Shown here piece after piece: positions 37,172 to 46,200 of a stretch of 64,000 nt of DNA. A program made the position numbers and the translations under genes. The stretch comes from Billgrantia campisalis (lineage in GTDB: Bacteria > Pseudomonadota > Gammaproteobacteria > Pseudomonadales > Halomonadaceae): assembly GCF_022341425.1 (NCBI RefSeq), contig NZ_JABFUC010000010.1, forward strand, positions 110,837-174,836, given 5' to 3'. Position 1 is the stretch's first letter; every line of letters starts with the position of its first letter. The notes beneath the pieces were generated by a model. The model was given only the letters and a program-made list of their open reading frames with translations. It was not told where the DNA came from and did not search any database.

Positions 37172-39658
37172 ATGAGTCCGCACATAAAAAACGCACTACT
37201 TAATGGGCGGTTAGTTCTACTATTGGGAGCTGGCGCGTCGAAAGGCTGCAAGAATTCACTTAAGGATGATCCGCCGTTAGGTTGGGATTTGGCAAAAATC
37301 CTTGCTGAGGAAATGGGAGATGAGTTTGAAGATGGCGATGATTTATCAGATGTGTACGCTGCAGCCAAGAGAAAGCTTGGATCACAGGTGCAAAGCATCT
37401 TCGAAAGACACTACAAACATTGTACTCCATCTAATGAATATAGCGAGCTTGTAAAGTATCCTTTTTTCAGAATTTATTCACTAAATATCGATGATGGATT
37501 TGAGAAAGCGGCTTATTCCATCAATAAAAGAAAGTTTAATGTAAGAAAGAGAAATGACAATGTTGTTGATCCTGACCAATTCTACCAAACATTAGACTTC
37601 ATAAAGCTAAACGGAGATGTCAATAATCCTTCTGATGGTTATATATTCTCAGCACAAGAGTATGCTAAGGGCTCAACAAATGAGCCTCTGTGGTACAATG
37701 AACTAGCAAGAGATTATCATAGATATACTTTTATATTTATCGGAACAAAACTTAAAGAGCCTCTATTTTCGCATCAGATCGAAAAGTATAAGGCTAAGAC
37801 TGGAAGCACAGATCTAAAAAGCTACATTCTTATACCAAGTCTTAGCAAAATGAAAAAATCAGCTTTAGAAGCTTCCAACATTCATCATATAGAGGGAACG
37901 CTAAAAGATCTTATCGATTGGCTCAAATCAGAATTCGATACTCCACCAACAGGGCAGGATATTGTTCTAAATACTAGGCCGGAACTTCGTCTGGCAAGCT
38001 CGGGAAGTGGTGGAGGTGGAATATCACTTTTCTCTGGTGTAACGCCAGTCAGTCGGGCAGCCCTAGCGCTTATGGAAAGCAGATCTCATGACAGTGAAAT
38101 CAGGGAGTTTTATAAGGGATTCAAACCATCTTGGTTCGACATCCTCGATGAAGTTCCTGCAAATCTTAAAGGGGTGAAAAATTTCTTTACCTCAGTGTTG
38201 CAAAAAAATAAACCAAAGCCGCTTGAACTCCATGTTCTCTTTGGTACAGCTGGATGTGGTAAAACGACCGCACTGAAACAGTTGGCATTAAAGTTGGCTG
38301 ACGAAGGCGGTCGAAACGTATACTTTCTTGAAGAGTACAAAGATAATTTCAAAGATCTAATTCGGGAGTTAGATGAGAGAAATAAAAGTCCCTATTATTT
38401 AGTAATAGAGCGAATTGGAGATGTGGCAATTCAGTTATCAGAAGTCATTAAGTCCGCATTATCTGATAAAGCTATTTTTATTAGTTCAGAAAATCCAAAA
38501 ATTTGGAACTCTAGAGTAAAAGAACACGTTGAAGAATTCTTAACAACGAGTTCTGATATATCACATATAGCGGAAAGTGACGCAGATCTAATTCTTGAAA
38601 AGCTGAAACAGTTTGGAAACTGGACCAGGCTAGCGAAAATGTCAGCCAAGAACAGAAAGATCGAGATACTTAAAAAATCCAAGAAGCAGTTGTTAATAGG
38701 ACTAATAGAAGCAACATCTGGAGAAGGCTATAACAAGATTATTCAAAAGGATTATAAAGCAATTACGTGTGAATCGGAAAAAGCACTGCTGCTATTGACA
38801 GGTCTAGCAACGACACAACGAGTTCCAGCCAGCGAGTCAACTTTAACAAGGGCTATGCATTCCCTTGATTGTAATCCGAATGTTCATTATGTTGCATCTA
38901 GAATGGACGGAATTGTTGCTTATGAAAATGGAAAGCTAACAACTAGACACAGAGTTTATATAGAGAGACTTTTTAAGTTATATGTATCGCAAGAGGATAT
39001 CCTTTCAGCAATTCATGCCTATATAGAGGCATTTTCGGTATACAAATTCCCCATCGTGAAAAACATCTCCAGGAATGAGTCTACCATCTACAAGCATTTA
39101 GTAAATGCAAGATATTTAAAGAGAGTTCTTAATAATAACGAAGAAAAAGTACTGTCGGTATACAAGCGTTTTGAAAAAACGTTTGAACATGAAGGGTTGT
39201 TCCTTATGCAGTACGGTCTTGCTTTACGGTCATTTGATAAAAACGAAGATGCATTCGAAAAGCTAAGAGTGGCATTCGAAGCATTTCCTGAATCACCCCA
39301 TATCGAGCATGCCCTTGCGCAACAGAGAATAATACTTGCATGCAGAACGCATGATGAAGTCATTTCTATGGCGCACTTTTCTGAAGCGGAGTCGGTGCTG
39401 AACCGGCTTCATTCATCCAATATAAATGCATTTGACAGGTATCCAATAATCACTCTTGCTGAAGGGCATGTTAAAGTCATGGAACACTTGAGCTATATTA
39501 GTGAAGCAAAAGTTTTAGCGAAGCAATACCATGACCAAATCAGAAGATTAAAAAATTCGCATACAAGTAGCCGTCTAGACCAAGCCGCTAGTAGCTTGGC
39601 TAAATTTTATATAGATGGGCGTTGGCCTGAAGTTCCCAATGAAGATTCCGCGATATAA
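37172..39658 (+). CDS. SIR2-like / STAND-like NTPase protein, antiphage candidate
   Basis: 828 residues. Residues 1-250 are a SIR2-like domain: LLLGAGAS (NAD site, 16-23), YSLNIDDGFE (102-111), FIKLNGDV (143-150), FIGTKLKEPLF (189-199). At the usual catalytic His of KLHG there is Asn147. Residues about 330-600 are a P-loop NTPase with Walker A GTAGCGKTT (358-366) and YYLVIERIGD as possible Walker B. The C-terminal 250 residues look helical and repeat-like (TPR-type). SIR2-STAND proteins deplete NAD on phage sensing in known Avs/DSR-type systems. Sole gene of its cassette; AT-rich. Confidence 0.85.
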   Translation: MSPHIKNALLNGRLVLLLGAGASKGCKNSLKDDPPLGWDLAKILAEEMGDEFEDGDDLSDVYAAAKRKLGSQVQSIFERHYKHCTPSNEYSELVKYPFFRIYSLNIDDGFEKAAYSINKRKFNVRKRNDNVVDPDQFYQTLDFIKLNGDVNNPSDGYIFSAQEYAKGSTNEPLWYNELARDYHRYTFIFIGTKLKEPLFSHQIEKYKAKTGSTDLKSYILIPSLSKMKKSALEASNIHHIEGTLKDLIDWLKSEFDTPPTGQDIVLNTRPELRLASSGSGGGGISLFSGVTPVSRAALALMESRSHDSEIREFYKGFKPSWFDILDEVPANLKGVKNFFTSVLQKNKPKPLELHVLFGTAGCGKTTALKQLALKLADEGGRNVYFLEEYKDNFKDLIRELDERNKSPYYLVIERIGDVAIQLSEVIKSALSDKAIFISSENPKIWNSRVKEHVEEFLTTSSDISHIAESDADLILEKLKQFGNWTRLAKMSAKNRKIEILKKSKKQLLIGLIEATSGEGYNKIIQKDYKAITCESEKALLLLTGLATTQRVPASESTLTRAMHSLDCNPNVHYVASRMDGIVAYENGKLTTRHRVYIERLFKLYVSQEDILSAIHAYIEAFSVYKFPIVKNISRNESTIYKHLVNARYLKRVLNNNEEKVLSVYKRFEKTFEHEGLFLMQYGLALRSFDKNEDAFEKLRVAFEAFPESPHIEHALAQQRIILACRTHDEVISMAHFSEAESVLNRLHSSNINAFDRYPIITLAEGHVKVMEHLSYISEAKVLAKQYHDQIRRLKNSHTSSRLDQAASSLAKFYIDGRWPEVPNEDSAI

Positions 39659-39728
39659 GCTATACCAAGTGTAAGCACGTGACCCAAAAAGCCTTCGGCT
39701 TTCCGGTCACGTGTTACAAGCGTTATGT
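39658..39728 (+). repeat. attC site 3
   Basis: 71 bp. Arms GTAAGCACGTGACC / GGTCACGTGTTAC pair with one bulge; an inner hairpin AAAGCCTTCGGCTTT sits at the tip. Right core GTTATGT. The left core is degenerate (AGCTATACC), yet AGCTATA is complementary to the start of the same cassette (TATAGCT). Confidence 0.78.
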
Positions 39729-39756
39729 GAACTAATTATCGTAAGTAGGTTGAATA

Positions 39757-39990
39757 ATGACCGAACAGTTCGAACTTGAAATGAGCCCGCTGTCGCAGTC
39801 GATCACAGCTGGCGAGAAAACTATCCAGGTTGATATTTATCGCGGTGATAACGGCGGCTGGATTTTGGAAGTCATCGACGAATCGAATAGTTCGCTTGTC
39901 TGGGATGATGAATTTGAATCGGATTCAGCTGCGTTAGATGAAGTAAAGCGCACAATTAAAGCTGACGGGTTCGATAGTTTAATCAGTTGA
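39757..39990 (+). CDS. small acidic cassette protein
   Basis: 77 residues, acidic, with repeated Asp/Glu blocks (VWDDEFESDSAALDEV). No enzyme motif or membrane segment. I recall similar proteins as unnamed products of integron cassettes, but assign no function. It forms a whole cassette with attC 4; a small antitoxin-like, regulatory or phage-related role is possible but unsupported. Confidence 0.7.
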   Translation: MTEQFELEMSPLSQSITAGEKTIQVDIYRGDNGGWILEVIDESNSSLVWDDEFESDSAALDEVKRTIKADGFDSLIS

Positions 39991-40012
39991 GGCAGGTTCA
40001 TTTGAATCGTTC

Positions 40013-40090
40013 ACATAACCAGTCGCATCAGCACGCACCTGCGGTGCTGGACAACAGCTTCGCTGTTGCCGCTGTGCTGCGGCGCTATAC
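40013..40090 (+). repeat. attC site 4
   Basis: 78 bp. Left core ACATAAC within GTTCACATAAC, the exact reverse complement of the cassette start (GTTATGTGAAC at 39722). Inner arms CAGCAC/GTGCTG pair; a further stem AACAGC-TTC-GCTGTT is at the tip. Right core GCTATAC is atypical in its second base. Confidence 0.75.
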
Positions 40091-40105
40091 CTGAAGGAGC
40101 GAACT

Positions 40106-40756
40106 TTGAAGCTGATAATAGGCAATAAAAATTATTCGTCTTGGTCGATGAGGCCATGGCTGCTGTTGTCCCATCACGGATTGCCCTTTGAAGAAGTCCG
40201 GATTCCCTTGGATCAGGACGATACCCACACGACTCTTGCGCAGTATACCGAAGCGGGGAAGGTGCCGGTCCTTCAGGACGGTGATCTAACAGTCTGGGAT
40301 TCGTTGGCTATTTGCGAGTACATTTCAGAACACTACCTGGAGGGTCGCGGGTGGCCGGGTTCGGTTCGTGCGCGGGCGGAAGCCCGATCCTGCAGTGCTG
40401 AAATGCACTCTGGCTTTCCGGAGATTCGTGGTCAGTTGCCGATGAACTGCCGTGCCAGCCAACGCCATGTTCCCCTTGGCGAAGATCTTGCGGCGGAGGT
40501 GGCCCGGATGGACCGAATCTGGTCGAGGTACCGGGGCATCTATGCAGGTGCTGGACCCTGGCTGTTTGGGGAGTTTTCCATTGCTGATTGCATGTTCGCT
40601 CCGGTTGCTTCCCGCTTCGATACCTACGGGATCAATCTTTCAGAAACGGCCTCGCAATACATGCAATGCCTGCTTAGCCATGAAAAGGTGCTCGAGTGGT
40701 TCGAGCAAGCTCGTGTGGAGCCCGAGACGATCGAGATGGCCGAAGTCGGGATATAA
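40106..40756 (+). CDS. glutathione S-transferase family protein (cassette gene)
   Basis: 216 residues, TTG start with AAGGAG upstream. The N-terminal thioredoxin-like domain reads MKLIIGNKNYSSWSMRPWLLLSHHGLPFEEV, with Ser residues in the usual catalytic place, GKVPVLQDG and DSLAICEYISE. The C-terminal helical domain has WLFGEFSIADCMFAPVASRF. A cytosolic GST of unknown substrate. Last recognisable cassette. Confidence 0.9.
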   Translation: MKLIIGNKNYSSWSMRPWLLLSHHGLPFEEVRIPLDQDDTHTTLAQYTEAGKVPVLQDGDLTVWDSLAICEYISEHYLEGRGWPGSVRARAEARSCSAEMHSGFPEIRGQLPMNCRASQRHVPLGEDLAAEVARMDRIWSRYRGIYAGAGPWLFGEFSIADCMFAPVASRFDTYGINLSETASQYMQCLLSHEKVLEWFEQARVEPETIEMAEVGI

Positions 40757-40825
40757 CCAGTAGTAGCTCCACTCGGGAAAATGATTTGATGTGCTCTTAA
40801 TATTTTGGTGGACAAGGCGTTGTAA
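40750..40825 (+). repeat. degenerate attC-like site 5
   Basis: ATATAAC overlaps the GST stop as a left core, TCCAC/GTGGA can pair, and GCGTTGTAA lies at the expected right core. The match is poor and complementarity to the cassette start is partial, so this may be a worn terminal site. Confidence 0.35.
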
Positions 40826-40996
40826 TATACAGTCGTAACCTTAAATTACGCGCTCTCACCCGCGCCAATAATGCGCTACAATGGGCCTTTCGCAGAGCGA
40901 CCCAGCCATCGCCATCTTCATCTCCAAGCCCGATGGCCGTATGGAAGACCTGATAGATGACAGCTAAAAAAAATTTGATCGTGACGCAGCGGGTTC
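40826..40996 (+). other. non-coding gap with a possible ORF remnant
   Basis: Between the last cassette and the diguanylate cyclase gene. A 28-codon frame at 40881-40967 (ending RMEDLIDDS) has no good ribosome site and may be the tail of a lost gene. Base composition returns toward the core genome here. No other signal seen. Confidence 0.3.
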
Positions 40997-42523
40997 ATGA
41001 TGAACAAGTCGCGCGTTGATCCTGACCCCACTACGGATCGCTATGCCGCGCCGGTTGACGCGCTTGTCGGGTCCGGTGCCTGGCGATGGTTGCTCGGCGG
41101 CGGGCTCGTTCTGACGCTGCTCTATGTGGTGATTCCCTACGGGCACCTGGCCAGCGCGATTTATGTGGTGACCACGGCGCTTGCGGCGTTCGCCGTCCTT
41201 GTTGCCGTGAGGCGCCGGCGGCGGCTGTTCTGCCCGCCCGCTTGGCTGCTGATCGCCGGTGCGCTGGGGCTGGCCGCGGGCGGTCATGTCGTCTGGTTCT
41301 GGTTGGATCTGCGTGGCCTGGAGCCCTTCCCATCGCTTGCCGATGCCTTCTATCTCGCTGTCTATCCGTTGTTCATGGCCGCGCTCTGGAAGTTGGGGCA
41401 TCGCAGCGGCCGGGACCGGGGCGACGGCGCCCTCAGCGATGCGCTCATCGTGGGTGTCGCGGCGGCCGTTCCGGGGTGGGCGCTGCTGATCGCCCCGTAC
41501 CTGCAGGACCCCGATCTCACCTTGGCGCAGCTGCTGGTCTCGACGGCCTATCCGGTTGCCGATCTGATCCTGTTGCCGCTGATCCTCAGGCTGATCTTCC
41601 TGCATCGCGCCCGAGCCACTGCCCATCTTTTCCTGCTGGTGGGCATGCTGGCCTATCTGGCCGCCGACATGCTTTACGCTCACGGGAATTCGGCGGGCTG
41701 GTACGGGCCTGGCGGTATCACCGATGGTCTGTGGCTGGTGGCCTATGTGTTGATCGTGGCCGCGGTGTGGCATCCGTCGGCATCAATCGAGCCGCGTTCC
41801 CATGTCCCTATCGCCGAACTCTCGATTCAGCGCCTGGTCGTGCTTGGCGCGGCCGCCATGCTGGCACCGGCGGTGATTCTGATGACGGCCGGCGTCGATG
41901 TCGAGGTCGTCCGCGTTGCCGCCATCGGTTCGATCCTGCTGTTTTTGCTGGTGATCCATCGCATGGCCGGCCTGATGCACGAAACCCAGCGTCAGGCCGA
42001 TGAGCTGAAGAGGCTCTCGCGCACGGATCCGCTGACCGGTGCCGCCAATCGCCGGCATTTCGATGACGAGTTGGAACGGGAGATGTCCCGCGCTCTGCGC
42101 TCGGGTTCACCTCTTAGCCTGGCCTTCATGGATCTGGACTACTTCAAGCGCTTCAATGACACCTACGGGCACGCCACCGGAGATGCCATGCTGGAGGAGA
42201 TGGTGGGCGTATGGCGTTCCGTCCTGCGCCAGTCGGATCTGCTGGCCCGTATCGGCGGAGAGGAGTTCGTGGTGGTGCTGCCGGATACCGGCATGGATGA
42301 GGCACGGCAAGTGGTGGAGCGTATGCGCAAACGCACACCCCGCGGGCAGACCTGTTCAGCCGGTATCGCCAAATTCCGGCCCAGCGACACGGCCGAGGCG
42401 TTCGTGGCCCGGGCGGATCTCGCCATGTACGCGGCGAAGCGGGGCGGCAGGGACCGGGTCGTCCTCGCTGATGAGGACGGCGAGCCGGCCAAACAGCTGC
42501 CCGGGAGGAGTCGGTACCATTGA
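40997..42523 (+). CDS. membrane diguanylate cyclase (GGDEF)
   Basis: 508 residues. About nine to ten membrane segments fill residues 30-325. The GGDEF domain follows: TDPLTGAANRRHF, FMDLDYFKRFNDTYGH, and the active-site RIGGEEF (GGEEF form), so cyclic di-GMP synthesis is likely. No EAL domain and no obvious RxxD inhibitory site just before GGEEF (RQSDLLA precedes it, and RQSD does fit RxxD loosely). Two adjacent ATGs at 40997 and 41000. Signal unknown. Confidence 0.92.
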   Translation: MMNKSRVDPDPTTDRYAAPVDALVGSGAWRWLLGGGLVLTLLYVVIPYGHLASAIYVVTTALAAFAVLVAVRRRRRLFCPPAWLLIAGALGLAAGGHVVWFWLDLRGLEPFPSLADAFYLAVYPLFMAALWKLGHRSGRDRGDGALSDALIVGVAAAVPGWALLIAPYLQDPDLTLAQLLVSTAYPVADLILLPLILRLIFLHRARATAHLFLLVGMLAYLAADMLYAHGNSAGWYGPGGITDGLWLVAYVLIVAAVWHPSASIEPRSHVPIAELSIQRLVVLGAAAMLAPAVILMTAGVDVEVVRVAAIGSILLFLLVIHRMAGLMHETQRQADELKRLSRTDPLTGAANRRHFDDELEREMSRALRSGSPLSLAFMDLDYFKRFNDTYGHATGDAMLEEMVGVWRSVLRQSDLLARIGGEEFVVVLPDTGMDEARQVVERMRKRTPRGQTCSAGIAKFRPSDTAEAFVARADLAMYAAKRGGRDRVVLADEDGEPAKQLPGRSRYH

Positions 42524-42637
42524 GGCAGCCATGCGTCGCATTCGACAATAGCGTGAAACCCGCCCATGGCGGAGGAAGGATGAGCTTTCACCGAAATAGT
42601 CTACGCTGAGGGGGGAATCCTTAAGACACTTGAGGAG

Positions 42638-42892
42638 ATGGACATGCGAAACAAGATCGGCATCATCCTGTACTTTCTCTTCGTGGCAGGCGCCGTCGTG
42701 GTGATGTTCGCTCTGGTGGCCGGCCTGATCTATCTGATCGCTGTCGATCGACAGCCAATCAGCTGGAACCTCGTCTCAGGCAGCCTGTTCTTTATCATCC
42801 TCGCCGGTATTTTCTGGGTCTGTGGCCAGGCGGCACGGCACTTTCTGACGAATGGCGGGGAATCGCCACCGAATGGCAATGCATCGACTTGA
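42638..42892 (+). CDS. small two-helix membrane protein
   Basis: 84 residues. Two membrane segments (about residues 7-34 and 45-63) joined by a short polar loop VDRQPISWN, then a short tail ending GESPPNGNAST. No family recognised. GAGGAG precedes the start. Convergent with the DUF2905 gene. Confidence 0.65.
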   Translation: MDMRNKIGIILYFLFVAGAVVVMFALVAGLIYLIAVDRQPISWNLVSGSLFFIILAGIFWVCGQAARHFLTNGGESPPNGNAST

Positions 42893-42922
42893 GGTGGCAG
42901 CCGCCCCGTCTAATGGCGGGGC

Positions 42923-43123
42923 TCAGCGATTGAACAGCCACAGCACCGCCGACAGGATCACGCTGATCAGGATCATGGTGGTGATCGGGAAGTAGAAGGA
43001 CATGTTCTCACGGCGGATGGCGATATCGCCCGGCAACTGGCCGAAGGGCAACTTGGAGAGCCAGGGCCAGAGAATGCCGATGGCGACGATGCACAGGCCG
43101 ATGATGATCAGGGTGCGGGACAT
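42923..43123 (-). CDS. DUF2905 family membrane protein
   Basis: 66 residues. MSRTLIIIGLCIVAIGILWPWLSKLPFGQLPGDIAIRRENMSFYFPITTMILISVILSAVLW is the DUF2905 pattern: two membrane helices joined by the conserved LPGDI loop. Function unknown. GGAG lies upstream of the start. Confidence 0.88.
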   Translation of the reverse strand: MSRTLIIIGLCIVAIGILWPWLSKLPFGQLPGDIAIRRENMSFYFPITTMILISVILSAVLWLFNR

Positions 43124-43204
43124 GAGCGGACTCCTTCTCCGATCACTCGACTGACGTTTGGGGGCGACACGGCGCCAGCGGGCGAGCCGCCGGCGCCACG
43201 CCCA

Positions 43205-46200
43205 CTACCAGCTGACGCGGCGCAGCACTGCCAGCAGCCCCTGCAGCGGATGGGGCAGGGCGGTGTCGGAGAAGCGCTTGACCTGGCTGCGGCAGGAGTA
43301 GCCGGTGGCCAGCAGCCTACCCGCGTTGGCCGTGTCTTCCACCCTGGGCTGCCACGACTGGGCGTAGACGGTTTGCGAGGTCGCGCGGTTGCGCGCCTCG
43401 TGGCCGTAGGTGCCCGACATCCCGCAGCAACCGGTGCTCAGCAGCTCCAGCTCCAGCCCGAAGGCGGCGAACAGCTGCTGCCACGCCTTGGGGCTGCCCG
43501 GGGCGTTGGTGGTCTCGGTGCAGTGGGAGAGCAGCCGGTAGCCCGGGTCCTCGATCCCGGCGCCGGCCAGGTCGAGCCCCGCCGGCACCAGCCGGCGGGC
43601 CAGGGTTACCAGCCACTCCTGCAGCATCAGCACCTCGGGCACGGCGTCGGCGCCCAGCGCCTTCACGTACTCCTGGCGGTAGGTCAGGGTCATGGCCGGG
43701 TCGATACCCACCAGCGGCACGCCGAACTCGTCCAGCGCCCGCAGCCGCTTGGCCTGCTTTTCCGCGGTGCGCTCGAAGGCGCCCAAGAAGCCCTGCACGT
43801 GCAGCGGCTTGCCGTTGGGCGAATAGGGCGCCACGAACACCTTGACGTCGAGCCGGGCCAGCAGCTCGACGATGTCCAGCACCAGCTCGGCCTCGAAGTG
43901 GCTGGTGAAGGCGTCCTGCACGATCACCACGCTTCGCGCCTTCTGGGCCTCGCTGAGCAGGCCCAGCGAGGTGGGGGTGGCTTCGGCCACGCCCCAGGCC
44001 TCGAGCTGCTTGGTCAAGCGGGCCCGGGAGAGCTTGGGGCTGTCCACCAGGCCGATGGGGCCGGCCAACAGCCGGTCCACCAGGCGGTGACCGAGCGCCG
44101 CGTTGTAGAGCGGGGCAATCCGTGCCAGCGCCGGCATCATGAATTCGGTGCCGCCGATCAGGTAGTCGCGCAGCGGGCGCAGGTAGCGGCCGTGGTAGAC
44201 CTCCAGGAACTGGGCGCGGGAGTCGGGTACGTTGACCTTCACCGGGCACTGGCCGGCGCAGGACTTGCAGGCCAGGCAGCCGGCCATGGCGTCGTAGACC
44301 GCGTGGGAAAAGTCGGCCTGGCGCCTGCGGCGCAGGGTGTTGAGGGTGCGCTTGGGGAGGTCGCGCACGAAGCCCCAGGCGCCCTCGGCCTTTTTCTTGC
44401 GCGACTCTTCCACCAGATCGACCCCGGCCGCGCCCTGCAGGCGCAGCCATTCGCGGATCAGGCTGGCGCGCCCCTTGGGCGAGTGGATGCGGTCGCGGGT
44501 GGCCTTCCACGACGGGCACATGGCGTCGTCGGGGTCGTAGTTATAGCAGGCGCCGTTGCCGTTGCAGTAGACGGTGGCGGCGTGGGCCTGCCAGGCCCGC
44601 TCGTCGATGGTGCGGTCGTACTGGCCGCGGGTGGGTACGCCGTCGATGGTCGAAAGGCCCGGGTCGATGAGTTTGATGCTCTCTTCGCTGCGCCCTGGCC
44701 CCGATGCTCCGTCGGCATGGGGCGTGGCGATTTTGCCCGGATTGAGCTGGTTGTGGGGGTCGAAGGCGGCCTTGACCCGCTGCAGGCTGGGGTAGAGGGC
44801 GCCGAAGAACTTGGGGGCGTACTCCGAGCGCAGCCCCTTGCCGTGCTCGCCCCACAGCAGGCCGTGGTACTTGTGGGTCAGCGCGGCGACCTCGTCGGAG
44901 ACCTCGCGGATCAGCCGCTCCTGCGCGGGGTCCTTCATGTCGATGGCCGGGCGCACGTGCAGCACCCCAGCGTCCACGTGGCCGAACATGCCGTAGGCGA
45001 GGCCCCGGGCGTCCAGGGCGGCGCGGAACTCACTGATGAAATCCGCCAGGTGCTCCGGCGGCACCGCGGTGTCCTCCACGAAGGGGATGGGGCGCTTCTC
45101 GCCCTTGGCGTTGCCGAGCAGGCCCACGGCGCGCTTGCGCATGGCGTAGACCTTCTGGATCTGGGCGCGGCCTTCGGCCAGGGTATAGCCGAGCCGCTCC
45201 ACCGTCGCGTCCGCCTCGAGGTGGCGGCAGAAGGCCGCGACTCGCTCACTGAGCCGGTCGGGGTCGTCGTCGTTGAACTCGATCAGGTTGATGCCGCGAA
45301 TCGCCGCGGCCTGGCGGGTGGCCGTGGCGGTGCCGGCCTCGCCGTCGCCATCCCCGTCGCTATCCGCGCTGGGAAAGAACTCGGCCACGCTGTCCCAGAC
45401 GAAGTCCTCCATGGCAAGCCACAGCACCTTGTCGTCCACCGTCTCGATGGAGGTAGGCTTGGCAGAGCTTGCCATCAGCGCCTTGGCGTCGCGCAGGGCG
45501 TCCATGAAGCCGGCGTAGCGCACGTTGACCAGGGTCGAGTGCTTGGGGATCGGCAGCACGTTGAGCACCGCCTCGTCGAGAAAGCCCAGCGAGCCCTCGG
45601 CGCCGCACAGCAGGCTGTTGATGTCCAGGCGGCCGTGCGCGTCCCGCAGATGCGCCAGGTCGTAGCCGGTCAGGCAGCGGTTGAGCGGCGGAAAGATGGC
45701 GCGGATCTGCTCCGCCTGGGTGTCGATGATCTCCCGGGCGGTGCGGTAGGCCCGGCCGATAATGTCGTCGCGGGCACACAGCGTGGCTAGCTCCGCCTCC
45801 TCCACCGGGCGGCTCACGAGCCGCTCGCCGCCGAGCAGCAGGGTCTCGAGCTCGAGCACATGGTCGCGGGTCTTGCCGTACTCGCAGCTGCCCTGGCCGC
45901 TGGCGTCGGTGGAGATCATGCCGCCGATGGTGGCGCGGTTGGAGGTGGAGAGATCCGGCGCGAAGAAAAGACCAAAGGGCTTGAGCGCGGCGTTGAGCTG
46001 GTCCTTGACCACGCCTGCCTGGACCCGTACCCGGCGGTTCTCCACGTCGATCTCGAGGATCTGGTTCATGTGCCGGGAGACATCCACCACCAGGCCGTCG
46101 GTGAGCGACTGGCCGTTGGTGCCGGTGCCGCCGCCGCGGGGCGCGAGCGCCACCTGGCGGTGTTCCTCGTCAGCGGCCAGGCGGGCGATGCGGGCGAGGT

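Larger units (their letters stand above)
33739..40825 (+). mobile_element. integron gene-cassette array without integrase (CALIN type)
   Basis: Five AT-rich cassettes in one orientation, each bounded by attC-like sites: cupin (about 411 bp), nuclease/ATPase pair (about 2,983 bp), SIR2-NTPase (about 2,589 bp), small acidic protein (about 362 bp), GST (about 735 bp). In each of the first four, the outer bases at the 3' end are the reverse complement of the bases at the cassette start (CGTATAAC, GCGTATAAC, AGCTATA, and 11 bases GTTCACATAAC), as cassette excision and joining requires. No intI gene is in the window. Base composition differs sharply from the flanking core genes. Confidence 0.85.

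Noticed and set aside
43250..45790. Long plus-strand ORF of 846 codons opposite ydiJ, and similar ones opposite phaC (5711-7564), acnD (57286-59391) and trpE (21627-23660)
   Set aside because: These are antisense shadows from high-GC codon use; the opposite strand has clear family motifs and these do not.
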